A stretch of 64,000 bases of DNA from Dendrophyllia cribrosa (taxonomy: Eukaryota; Cnidaria; Anthozoa; Scleractinia; Dendrophylliidae), in contig JAJLRJ010000003.1 in the NCBI GenBank assembly GCA_024195265.1, positions 31,038,143 through 31,102,142 on the forward strand, given 5' to 3'. The notes beneath the pieces were generated by a model. The model was not told where the DNA came from, did not search any database, and worked only from the letters and a program-made list of their open reading frames with translations. The position numbers were made by a program, and so were the translations under genes. How positions within the stretch are numbered: position 1 is the first letter of the stretch; each line of letters starts with the position of its first letter. Below are positions 45,040 through 55,165 of the stretch, in pieces.

Positions 45040-45715
45040 TGGCTCGCCAATGCGCTTCGACTTGCTCATCAACCCACAAGCCAGCAGAAAAGCTCTCTTC
45101 TCTGACTAGTGAGGTGCTTTGCCTCCCCATCGACAGTTCGAGGCAGCAGCTAATTTCTCAACTAAAAGCTGCATTAGCGAACAACACCACTCGATCCGCA
45201 CAAGATACCACAAATTGGGTTGGGAAGCCATCCAGGTGCACAAGACGAGCGTCGACTGCGAACACAACACCATCCACGCCAGCCTCCCAGTCTGACGCAG
45301 ATCCACCCGTCCTTTCCGAGAACGAAAGTGCTGATTAGGATAATTCTATGCTGTTGGTCGATGGGGCTTCCTCACTTGTCGACATGAGCATTCGCGAGAC
45401 CACAAACGCTGAATTGATGTTGCCTGTCTCACCATTCTCGGACGATCAACTTCACATTCTACAACACACAGTCGTGGTGTCGATCCAACAAGCCTTCAGG
45501 CACGTTCGCAGCCAGCTGAATGTTTCCCCAGAAATTCACCCTGTCCTGCCCTCGTCAGGTCCTGCAAGTACCGCTTCTCTTCTTGGCCTACATCGTCCTT
45601 TGGATCGCTCTTTGGAGGACAAAATCCTGCAGGGTGAGTAAGTTGACTTTTCATTACTTTTGCTAGACTCGTTAACTCACCCCAATTCATGCTCGTTCTT
45701 GTAACCATCTACCCT
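45040..45715 (+). pseudogene. DIRS/Ngaro-like retroelement Gag fragment
   Basis: An ATG at 45040 (aaATGGC) starts MARQCASTCSSTHKPAEKLS and runs Ser/Thr/Pro-rich to a single TAG at 45336-45338. The same frame resumes and reads FSDDQLHILQHTVVVSIQQA, FRHVRSQLNVSPE and LGLHRPLDRSLEDKILQGE. A TAA follows at 45640-45642, after which VDFSLLLLDS continues the family pattern. The LDRSLEDKILQGE segment resembles an anthozoan Gag-like protein that I associate with tyrosine-recombinase retroelements. The sequence ggtgagtaag at the second stop mimics a splice donor, but the continuing similarity argues for an unspliced, mutated frame. Confidence 0.5.
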
Positions 45716-46489
45716 CGGAGGGCCGTGGAGTTAATTACATATTTGCAAATCATGAAACGGTGACCTGTTAAAATAATTGTGATTGCTTTTCAAGGTTTTT
45801 GGTTATCTTTCCTTGACTTTGTGGAGGGAAAATTTATTATAATTATTTGCTTTTGACCTTGACATAATACTACCATTGTGTTTTTGTAGTGTATTATCAT
45901 GGATGCCAGGCATGATTCCAGCCGATTAGCAGCACATACAACTGTGTCAGCTGTCTCCCTTTCGTAAGCTGCCCTCATTGTACAATTTTATTTGGTCTTA
46001 GTTCAATACTTGCTATATGGTTCAATTCTAGCTATCAATCCTTGCTTTAAATCCTTGCTATATGCTGTATGTTCCTTCTCTTATTTTATGTATTGAATGT
46101 TTGACAGGACAAAAAACGTTGTTGAGTCTTGAACTGGAGTAGGACCAGTGAAGTTCCCATGACAAGGGAACTTTTAACATACCTTACAGAAACATAGGGT
46201 ATGTTGCTTCATAACTTGTATAAACAGGGTGTCCAATAATTTGTGATACAATAAATTCCAGGTTTGGGACGTTTGTGTTTTGTTTTGTTTTTAGGGTTTT
46301 ACGTTTCTGAAGTTCCACATGACTTTGTCCTGCAGCTAAAGAACTGGATCATAACTAAAGGGATCCAGTTCTCTTTTGATTCGTGGCATGGTAGTAATTG
46401 AAGCCTCTTTTCTTTCAATAACCATGTTCAGTTTTATGATTCTGTTTTCCAACAATAATCTATTCATGGATACCATTGTCTGTATTACT
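45716..46489. other. No gene seen
   Basis: AT-rich spacer. A lone acagggtgtcc near 46226 resembles a mariner end but has no partner that I can find. Confidence 0.4.
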
Positions 46490-46700
46490 GAGGCTGATTT
46501 TTACTAATGACGGAGTCGGAGTCAGAGTCGTAATCAGAAGTGCAGAGCGATACGATCTAGTGAAAATCAAACCGACGGAATCGGAAGATTACAGAGTCAT
46601 AGCGGAATCAGAAGAAAACATACAACCCCGATTTTTCATTTTCACTAGGTCCGAAGTGCTCCTACGACTCAGACTCCGTCACCAGTGGAAACCAGCCTTA
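46490..46700. mobile_element. About 210-bp MITE
   Basis: The left end aggctgatttttactaatga then cggagtcggagtcagagtcg is answered by the complement of tacgactcagactccgtcac then cagtggaaaccagcctt. The subterminal ggagtc motif is repeated. No clear target duplication. The 112-codon frame across it is an artefact of the repeat. Confidence 0.55.
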
Positions 46701-48600
46701 ACTCATTCACCACCACTGGCCCGTTTACCGGCCAATGAGAAAAGTATGTGTAACCCCAGTGGCCGGTTTTCCGGCCAAACAACTGCCAAACAATCGAGTT
46801 CTCTTCTTTTGTGAAAGACTGGACACTACGTTCCTTATATGGAAAACTAATTTATGCAAGTGAAAGCACACGTTTTGAAAACAAAATGGCGGTCTGTTTT
46901 CACGAACTGGAGGACAAAAAAACCATTGTAAATCGAACAAAACTTCTCGAGCGATTTTTTTTGCCGTTTTCAACAACAACCAAAGTAAAGTCAATAGTCA
47001 AGATCAAATTTTTACATAAATTCTAAGAGTTAAAAGAAAATATCTACACAATTGTTCGATCGATAACTGCTGAAGCCGTGAGAGACGTTTCAAGCCAACT
47101 TTGAACCACAAACAACAAGATATTCACTTGAATGCAACAGCAATACTATTAGACAGTCTTTACACAATGCGGTAAGAGTTATGCAGCATTTTCACTGGTT
47201 TTGTAAATGTTTTGAATGAAATAAATGTTACTGTTATAATGCATTTGTTTGCTATGAAATTATCTTTGCAGTGATGTATCTTTTAGTTAAATAAGAAGTT
47301 TGCAATGTGCACTAGCTTCATTTGAATAACTTGTATGCCATTTCTTGCTGAAAAATCGCCATTTTCAAAACGGCTGGTGTTCTGGCCACTTTTTGTTCAA
47401 AGCGTGCGGTGGTGAAAGAGTTAAGAGACACAACATAGAAACAACTGAAGAGATTTGCTAAAGAATCAAAACTAGAGTCTTGTTCAAGAATGAACCAAAC
47501 ACTAAATGAAGACGACATGCTTGTACTGGGCTCTTCCAAATCAGGCCAAAACAGCAAAGAAAGTAATGAGGACACGCTGTTAGCATAAGATGCCAAATTT
47601 AAAAGTGGCCAACAGTTGCCTGACCTTAAATGCCGCCACAGAGAAGGAAGGAAAGACTACATCCCCAACAAGAGATCCTGCTATGACAGACACAGGGCCT
47701 AAAATCTGGAAAAAGAAAGTACAGAAATGCAAATCGTCCATACAGAAACTCAAAGTGCACGCCAAAAGGAAAACGTGACCTAAAGACCTGAAGTACAACA
47801 TACGAGACAACATCACTGGACAAGCAATTTAAAAGTGACATTAGCCACATCCACAGAGAAGCTGAACAGAAGCTTATTGGCCCATTGACACGGTGCCACT
47901 ACTGATGAACAGAAAGAAACAAAATCAAGCTCAAAAAAGTTGAGCAAAGACCAAATGTAACCAGAGGAAAGAAAACGATGTAATTAAGAACCGGCCATGT
48001 CAGGTAAAAGAAATCCGCACTGAAAATGTACTAGTTTTAGCTACCAAACTAACAAAATCAAGAAAGTGGAAAAAAAATGATGAAGACTTTACAAAATAAA
48101 GAAAGTGAATCTCATCCATGTGTATTTTCCGACTCCTGTTTTGTGTTAGCTTGTAGAAGTCGCTAGTTTTGTTAATTTTGTCACCCCCATAGAACACTCT
48201 GACTCGTATTTGAAACATTACTACAGTTGGCACTGCTGTTTAATTGGTTCTTAAATGTTCCTGTTTGCTGGCAAAAATAGGAAATGAGAAGAAGTCAATA
48301 CCCAATGGCACATGCTTAAGACAATTTATCAGAGGGAAGAAAAGAAACAAGACATTAAAACATCAGGAAAGGGTACGTCTGAAGTCTACAAAACCAAGAA
48401 GAATTCTTTTGAGGCCATGACATTTTTTAAGCAGTCAGTAAAGATGTCAATGAATCACAAAACACTATCCCATAGTTGATGACACATCTTCAGCAGGCGG
48501 AGTTGCATACATTTGTCTTTCTGCAGACAGAAAGAGGAAAGTGGCAGGCCCAAAGAGAAAAGTGAAAGGTAGCAAGTTGAAAAAAATAAAAGTAAAAATC
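46701..48600. other. Spacer with short frames only
   Basis: Contains tandem-like ggccggttttccggcc near 46760-46780 and lysine-rich short frames (47590-47778) of unknown origin. No domain recognised apart from the decayed ribozyme motif listed separately. Confidence 0.35.
47445..47479 (+). ncRNA. Decayed hammerhead relative of the 16.8-kb motif
   Basis: CTGAAGA (core-compatible), stem II gatt/aatc around ugcuaaag, AAAAC where GAAAC is required, then tagagtcttg. The layout and several flanking bases (gagac...acat...caactga) match the 16,759-16,803 motif, so it is a diverged copy. Loss of the core G should inactivate it. Confidence 0.45.
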
Positions 48601-48731
48601 ATGTTTGGAGATTTTTACAACTAGTTCTATTCCACCAACACTGAACAAAGTATTCTTCGGGAAAACGGTTGTTAACACCCTCACATGCTTTACAAATCGA
48701 CAAATAGCAGTAGGCAAGAAGAGGATAAGCG

Positions 48732-49265
48732 ATGTTCTATTCCAGACTGAAATGGCATTTAAGTACTGTGTTAATGCAAGCAACATGTATGCATGTACAG
48801 GGTAACCATGACAAGTGCCATAAAGGATCAAGGTGCAAATCAGAGGGATACGTTATGAGCAAGAAACAGCTCACCGATACTGGGGCCATAGCAGCATACA
48901 AGAAGGCAATAAGTGAAACCTCCATTTACAGACATGCTGCTGACTACATGCGGGTATACTAACCATCTCTTGTTTGAAAGCACAGCCAAACATGGCTTTA
49001 CTAGACTCATTGAAGCATTGCATTACTTATTAATTCTTTTTATGCTATATGCTAACAGTAGTAATACAAGGTTTTGAAAATTCTGTCGAGATTTTGTACA
49101 TTTTTAACTAGTTTGATAATGTAACTATGTCTCGTTCTACAGTGCAGAGAAACCTACTGGATAGAGACCCTCCACATTGTGATGCTTATTTATGTGTCCA
49201 AGAGGATCCATTTTGGGGATGACACCTACAGCATGCTGGTTGAATTAGCTGTACCGATAGTCAGC
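48732..49265 (+). pseudogene. Exons of a second transposase-like repeated gene
   Basis: The first block (about 48735-48953) reads FQTEMAFKYCVNASNMYACT, then after a shift NHDKCHKGSRCKSEGYVMSK and TSIYRHAADYMR. It ends at a donor CGG|GTATAC (48953/48954). After a 189-bp intron (acceptor ctacAG at 49142) the second block begins in the same phase: CRETYWIETLHIVMLIYVSK, RIHFGDDTYSM, to about 49265. C-x4-C followed by ETYWIETLH...KRIHFGD resembles the catalytic-glutamate region of an anthozoan transposase-like family related in style to the 40-kb locus. One frameshift in the first block and loss of other exons make it a fragment. Confidence 0.5.
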
Positions 49266-49526
49266 CACTTAGATTCGCGCCATCTCCCTAATGAGCTTTC
49301 GTGTTCAAACCACCGCAAGTTGTCTTCCCCAAGAGTGATACAATTGGGGCAAACATTGGGTTTAACAAGCGATGACATCAATAGAACCGACTTAATTTTG
49401 GTATTTCCGGAAACGGACAATACGAACAATTATTTACTTGGGATACTCTACTGTGAAGGCAAGCTGGAAAGAAAAATTGAGCAAAAAACCCCTTCTACCC
49501 CAGAAGGTATGATTTTGCAGGTTTAG
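49266..49526 (+). other. Open frame fused to the transposase exon; weak Death-domain resemblance
   Basis: The second transposase exon stays open after its similarity ends near 49265 and runs to a TAG at 49524-49526. The added part contains SSPRVIQLGQTLGLTSDDIN and NNYLLGILYCEGKLERKIEQ. The LGQTLGLTSDDI...LLGILYCEGK spacing is reminiscent of a Death-fold domain, but key residues are few and this is a guess. It could be chance read-through or a captured exon. Confidence 0.25.
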
Positions 49527-49727
49527 TCTACTGATGACCGTGAATGCCGTAGAACCCTACAGTAAGTTGAAAATAAAGTTCAGTTTTAATGGTGTTGTTT
49601 TCACCTATTTCTTCAGAAGAATCAAGGTAAGAAAATGTCCTGTAAACTCAATTATCTTCGGTAGCCTGTTTCAGCCGCCATCTTGAATTCCTTAGATTGA
49701 ATATCAAATGTTGTTGTTCATCTGTAG

Positions 49728-49976
49728 CCCTGAAGGAGCCCCTAGAAATTGCCGACACACCCGAAAATGCAGCAAACAGAAAGGCCATGCTGTAAAATGG
49801 GACTCAAATTGACAAACACGTTCTGGGAAAAATCACCAGTATACGAGCTCAATAGAAAGCGGCGACGCCTTCAAGAAGGATTTAATAAGCTGCAGGTCAA
49901 AGATGCTTTGGCCAAGAAAGAACAAGATGTCTTTGCTTTGAAAAGAGACAGCTTTATTTGTAAAGGAATCAGGTAA
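49728..49976 (+). other. Candidate exon of unknown gene
   Basis: An acceptor-like tcatctgtag ends at 49727. A frame from 49749 (75 codons) reads LTNTFWEKSPVYELNRKRRR, then LQEGFNKLQVKDALAKKEQD and ends at a donor-like ATCAG|GTAAGTAG (about 49971). It is basic and probably coiled-coil. A transposon begins 15-20 bp later, inside the putative intron. I do not recognise the protein. Confidence 0.3.
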
Positions 49977-50260
49977 GTAGTAGATAAAATGTGACCCTCC
50001 ACAGGATTCCATGTACTAAGGTGATGACACGCACACGGTACGTTAGCACGGTAAAAAAAAAGATAGAAATTTAACACGATAACCGTGCCGTGCACTTCAG
50101 CCTCATTAAAATTTTCTTTTGTTTTACGCAACACAAAAGAAACAAAAGAGGTAAATAATGAACCGTGTCAGCATTCGACAACAAAAACTACCGTGCGAAC
50201 AACACACGCTTATCGTGCGTGAATGCACTCTGTGTGCAAAGGATTTTTTTTAAGTTTCAG

Positions 50261-50395
50261 AGAGAAGGTTGGAGTGTGATTACCCAGTGTTGCCTGCCCT
50301 CAGAGTTTCCCGAGGTTGGACATTTTGGACAGTTCTTCCTAGATAATGGCTTCATAGTCATCGAGTTTGAAGCTGTTTATGGCTGTAAAAAGTGA
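50261..50395 (+). other. Exon-like frame inside the transposon
   Basis: A good acceptor (ttttttttaagtttcag) is followed by REGWSVITQCCLPSEFPEVG and HFGQFFLDNGFIVIEFEAVY, then a TGA at 50393. It would fit as a terminal exon after the donor at about 49971, but that would place a transposon end inside the intron. It may instead be a captured host exon. No domain recognised. Confidence 0.3.
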
Positions 50396-50850
50396 TCCTA
50401 ATTGTCGCTTTCCAATAATATCTTTCAGTAACCTTTCCTTACTTAACTGTTTACAATCGCCGAAGCCACCGTTAAAATCCAATAACTGTGGAAAAAACAA
50501 CCATGTGTAAAGGAGTTTAATTCACGTAAACAAGCAGCCCTGAGTCCTGTGTGAAATAGTCGCGCTTTTGTGATCGAAACTTTCGACGGACGTGCAGTCT
50601 GTTGTTTCTAAAACAAATACAAGCTTGTTGCCTGCCGTTTGCCGTCGCATACTTTGAAAGCAGGCCCGGGAAAGCAGGTTTCTTTGCGTAGAAAACGTAG
50701 TAAACATACCTGTCGTCCGCAGGTGAACATCACACATTATTTAATTTGCATACGTCAAACCTAATTTGAGGTTTCTGTAATTTTAACCTTTCGGGTCAAC
50801 AACGCGTCGCAACGCAACAATTTCATAAAACATCTAGCTTGTCTGCAACA

Positions 50851-51415
50851 AAAGTGAAGAATAATATCGAAAATTGTCGAAAGTTTTGGACTTTCGTACA
50901 AATAACAAATCGAAGTTGGCCGTACGGGAGTATTCTTTGACGCGAAAAATTTCTAAGTGTCACAAAATGAGTCGCTCGCGTAGTATACAGACACTCAGTA
51001 AATTAGTCTGAGCCAAATCAACATCGCTTACCAGAAGTGCTTCGTAAAACTAAACGAACATTTAATATTGTGGACCAAAAAAAGTGAAAAATAAAATCGA
51101 AAATTGTCGAAAATTTTGGACTTCCGTACGAAAACAAATCGAAGTTGGCCGTACGGGAGTATTCTTTGACGAGAAAAATTTCCGAGTGTCACGAAATGAG
51201 TCGCTCGTGTAGTATACAGAGACTCAGTAAATTATTCTAAGCCAAATCAACATCGCTTGCCAGAAGCGCTTCGTAAAGCTAAACGAACATATAATATTGT
51301 GGACCAACAAAAGTGAAGAATAACATCGAAAATTGTCGAAAGTTTTGGACTCCCGTACAAATAGCAAATCGAAGTCCGCGTACGGGTGCCGTACGGGTGC
51401 CGTACGAATAGCCAA
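50851..51415. repeat. About 230-bp satellite, 2.5 copies
   Basis: Copies start with aaagtgaagaataatatcga at about 50851, 51081 and 51310 (period 230 and 229). Each has aaattgtcgaaagttttgga and gaagttggccgtacggg; the first two continue with agtcgctcgcgtagtataca. The third is cut short and has a local triplication of gtgccgtacgg. It lies wholly inside the 49,991-51,904 transposon. Confidence 0.92.
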
Positions 51416-51591
51416 AACGAACATGTTTCAATAAGACCACTGATCTTCATTATGCTCACTGGTTGACTGTAGTTTTTGTTAGAAAATCAACACGTTGTCA
51501 AACTGAATTTCACTTCTGTCATATCGGCTGCCAGCGATTATCGTGATATTACTACGAGAAAAATTATTTAGCATGCCGGGGAAGCCAAAGC

Positions 51592-51740
51592 AGTGTACCG
51601 TGTCAGAGCTTTACTATGTCAAGGAAAGAAAACTTTACCGTGTCAAGAAAACAAACTTATACCGTGTCAAGATAACAAAGCTTTACCGTGTCAAGAAAAT
51701 CTTTACTGTGTTAAGAAAACAAAGCTTTTGCGTGTTAAGC
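51592..51740. repeat. Short tandem array, about 22-24 bp unit
   Basis: Six to seven copies of a unit like ctttaccgtgtcaagaaaac, lengths varying by a few bases. The 67-codon frames here are translations of the repeat. It is subterminal in the transposon and shares ccgtgtca with the terminal regions. Confidence 0.85.
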
Positions 51741-51904
51741 AGGTAAGAACAATAGTGACTCACACGGAACATGGTAACTTTTGTTTTTCTTTTTAAATAT
51801 GCGCATATCAGAACTCTTGACACGATTATTGTGTCGTGTCACAGCGTGCTAACGTACCATGTGCGTGTCATCACCTTAGTACATGAAATCCTGTGGAGGG
51901 TCAC

Positions 51905-51918
<14 letters not shown>

Positions 51919-51935
<17 letters not shown>

Positions 51936-51981
51936 ACAATGGCGAGCTGAAGGCAAGCCATTGTAAACGCCCATACAGATC
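51919..51981. repeat. Perfect hairpin, 25-bp arms, 13-nt loop
   Basis: gatctgtatgggcgtttaca and the following atggc (51919-51943) are exactly complementary to 51957-51981. It begins about 10 bp outside the right target duplication of the neighbouring transposon. Confidence 0.95.
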
Positions 51982-52349
51982 GGACACGAATATCTTATTG
52001 TACTTGTAAGAAGAGATCTGTATGAAAAGTTAATAAATACTAATTAGCTGAGGAGGTGTTTGTATCAAAAGTTAATTCTACTGTATAATAATTCATCAAC
52101 TCAGTTGATTTGTATTGGGGTTTTCAAAGGTATACATGTGACTCAAATACTACCTATTTATTGGTCATAACTGTTATGAATTATTAATGAATTTTACAAG
52201 CTTAATTATAAAATGCTAATGTGGTGTAAACAATAACTAGATTATGCTCAGTTGAAAAATGAATTTTAGTGTGTGTGGCATCGCCTGAGTGTATTTGCAG
52301 TGTATTGTTTCTTGTTATTTGAAATCGTTTTAACTAGATTTCTTTTGAA

Positions 52350-53894
52350 GATACTGCACTACAACAATCACGCCAGAAAGAGGAAACATTGGAAAGGGAA
52401 ATTAATGACAAGAAGAAGACTGAAGGAACTGCAAGATGTATGACAAACTGAGAAAGCTACTAGAACAGAAGGACTATTCATGCAGATGGAGAAGCATAGT
52501 GTGCACATCATTTGAAATGATTAATAATTATAAATCTAGTACAAGATATAGGAGGGAAGAAACCAAAAACATATTAGAATTTATTTATGGGTGTTGTGAA
52601 CCTTCTTTTTATGGGGCATGGGATTTTCTGCCTGCTAATGCAAGCGATCAAGTCATGAGCAAATTTATGAGTAATTATAAAAGGGGAAGATTTCTGCAGG
52701 GTATTTTTGGGAAAGCTATCAGTGATTATCGTAAATCAGAAGAGGCAATAAAGCAATCAGTAGCACTTAAATATCAAAGTTATTTGTCCAGAAGGAAGTA
52801 TAATCTTGTGTGTAAAACACAGAGTTCATTTTTTAATGCAGAAAAAGAAGTATAATGTCTCAGAGTTGATCTAAGGTTTCCCAAGCTCAGCTCATCAGAT
52901 GAAAGTGTTGACAGGTTTGTTAAGAGTTTAGATATTAGTCACATCACTCAAATCCCAGGGGTATCAGGGGTTTCTCGCAGTGACAGGCTTGGTTTTTATG
53001 GTTATTGATTTACACTTACGAGTCCCTCATCTTTCACGTTAACTTGTCTGGTTCAATGAAAATGAGAATCATTTCATTTTTTAGTTCTCAGATGATGGAG
53101 CTCCTGAAACAAGTCAGCTAACAATGTCAATTGGAAGTATGGTGTGCTGGAATTTTGGAGATCAGGTGTGAAGCAGGGACTTCCAGCACTTACTCCACTG
53201 TGTAAGTATTAAGGAAAAAGAACAGATAATGAATGATCTTTGGAAACAACATATGGAAGAGATGAAAATGTTGGAAGGTAATGTTTTGACTGTTTGTAGT
53301 AAGGAGTGCACTGTTAAATTTCAGCCAGGTGCAGACATGTCATGGCAGAGCTGGGCTTCCAACGAACTAAACCAGGCAGCCACATTTCCCTCCCCATATG
53401 CAAATCTGCATAAAGGAAACATGAAGACCATAGGGGGCAGCATTGGAAGACCATGGAAGCCATTCAGTATGGAAATGAGAATTGCTTACACTGAAAAGGT
53501 GAACAGTTTCACGGCCTCTCTTCCCTCAAACCTCTCAGATGAAAACAGAAATGCCAGAAAGTTAATGTTTATGGCTGAGAATGGTATTTGACAGCTAGGC
53601 CTCTCTAGGATTGGCCATTTTGCTGATAGGTTAAGACCAGAACCTATGCATTGTGAGATCAATGAGTGGCAACATTATGTCGATCTTCTTTACTTAGAAG
53701 CAGTTCGGCAAAGTAGGTTTGACTCTTTTGTTTCTTTTAAGTTCTATAATGTTACTGAGGCATTAGGAAGTTCAACTATTATTCCAACTACAATGACAGT
53801 GCCTGCCTTAAAAGAAGCATTGCACCGTAGAGGATTAAGTCTTGGAGGTAATAAAGAGCATCTTGTGAAGCGCCATGAAGGTTCTTTAGTATAA
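52350..53894 (+). pseudogene. Decayed gene of an uncharacterised repeated family, SAP-like end
   Basis: The first frame, 52436-52855 (139 codons), has LEFIYGCCEPSFYGAWDFLP and IFGKAISDYRKSEEAIKQSV. A second block near 53085-53170 follows an acceptor-like tttttag and reads DDGAPETSQLTMSIGSMVCW. The third, 53229-53591 (120 codons), has SWASNELNQAATFPSPYANL and a single TGA at 53589-53591, after which QLGLSRIGHFADRLRPEPMH and CEINEWQHYVDLLYLEAVRQ follow. The end (53646-53894) contains TVPALKEALHRRGLSLGGNK EHLVKR in SAP-like form. The RLRPEPMHCEINEWQH segment recurs, to my knowledge, in anthozoan repeated gene models of unknown function. Frame breaks indicate a pseudogene. Confidence 0.45.
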
Positions 53895-54595
53895 TTGTTT
53901 ACTTAATAATTAAGCCCTCGGTCCCAATTTGATCAGAATTTATCTATATTTATTCTTGTTTTGCCAATGCATGAAGGGATAAGGAATACTGATATTTTAC
54001 AAAACGAAATTGACTATATTGAAACGCCTTTGATAATAAAAAAAATTGATTTCTAGTTAAATTCAACAACAATTATTTTATTTATTTAACTATTTATTCA
54101 TTTTCTCTCAATTCTAATCTCTCTAATTGTAAAAAGTTATAACTTCCTCCATGTACTTTTCTTTAATCTGCCCGCCTAGAATAGCCTTTGCTAAACGCGG
54201 GCAGCTAAAATGTAACTGTTTTTTTTTTTTAAATAAAGACTTTTTGTTGTTCGTTGTTGTAAAACTGTAGCTAATTTAACCGCTTGAGAGAAACATTGAT
54301 ATTATCTAGTCTGTACTTGATTGTTTGCATGAATCCAGATATTGTGTTCTCCAGAAATTTTTGCAACAGTAGTGTGCAATGTTTCTTTCAAAATGATCTA
54401 TCCATTTCATATTTCTCAGTGATATGCATCTGAGAAGCAGCGTTTGTGTGGCAGTGACTTTCTTCCAAATTTCTTACACAATTATGATATTGATAAAGCA
54501 GAATTTTGCTTCCTATGATCACATGATAATCATAGTGTTTATTTTCATTTTACATGTTTAGGTGAAATGACTTAGCAAAAAAGAAGAGATCTCTT
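53895..54595. other. No gene seen
   Basis: AT-rich sequence with poly-A and poly-T runs, probably the 3' flank of the previous locus (aataaagactt near 54231 could be its polyadenylation signal). Confidence 0.4.
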
Positions 54596-55165
54596 AAAGT
54601 GGTACTACGACGAAAATTTTTGTCTTTCTTTTCGTCTTTTTTTTACTTCAGTTTATCCAATGAGTTCATAATACATAAATCGCTATAATTTAGAACGATA
54701 TAAGCTTACTGAATCTAGATATTGCTGGCCGAAAACAGCCGAAAACCACCGAAAATCCGGCCGCCATTACTCAGTTTAAAAAGTCAAGCCCGTGATTATT
54801 CTAGAAAGCGGTCTCACGTGTGAGTTGTCTCGTGACGTCATATTCGCAACGAACTTCGATAACAGCGAAAGAACCACTAAATGAAAAGGATTTGGAGACG
54901 TCTTCGCCGTAAAATTTACTTTCCAGTTCGTCGGAAAGCTTTGCGAAGGACAATTTTGGCGAAGAACTCGATGAATTTTCAGGATCTATTTCGTTTCATG
55001 AGGATTTGGCGACGTATGACTTTAGAGAATAAGCTGCCGAATTGGAAGGCAAGAATGGCTCAACAGAAGCCGAAGAAGACCGTCAATTTCAAGGAACGTT
55101 TACTCAGGAAGTGGACGTTTATACATGGTACGATAAGGAATTCTTTTTTTAAATGTTTATGGTGA
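54596..55165 (+). pseudogene. 5' region and first exon of a repeated gene (acidic N-terminus)
   Basis: After a conserved-looking leader (gtggtactacgacgaaaatt, near 54600), a broken frame from about 54862 reads KEPLNEKDLETSS, then SSSSESFAKDNFGEELDEFS, GSISFHEDLATYDF, and after an in-frame stop AELEGKNGSTEAEEDRQFQ. The alternative frame 54881-55165 (94 codons) is very basic (MKRIWRRLRRKIYFPVRRK) and looks like the shadow. The acidic protein resembles N-termini of an anthozoan repeated family; no function is assigned. Confidence 0.3.

Larger units (their letters stand above)
49991..51904. mobile_element. 1.9-kb transposon with about 60-bp inverted ends
   Basis: The ends are long and nearly identical inverted repeats: gtgaccctccacaggatt, then catgtactaaggtgatgaca, then cgcac and ggtacgttagcacg, with only a few mismatches over about 60 bp. 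The direct repeat aaat flanks both ends (49987-49990, 51905-51908). The interior holds two tandem arrays and one exon-like frame, no transposase. The superfamily is unknown; a 4-bp duplication with long ends fits few described groups. Confidence 0.85.

Noticed and set aside
46226..46240. Mariner-like end acagggtgtcc
   Set aside because: No matching inverted end or transposase remnant within a few kb, so it cannot be supported as an element.
51543..51796. Two overlapping 67-codon repeat proteins
   Set aside because: Both frames read the same 22-24-bp tandem array inside a transposon.
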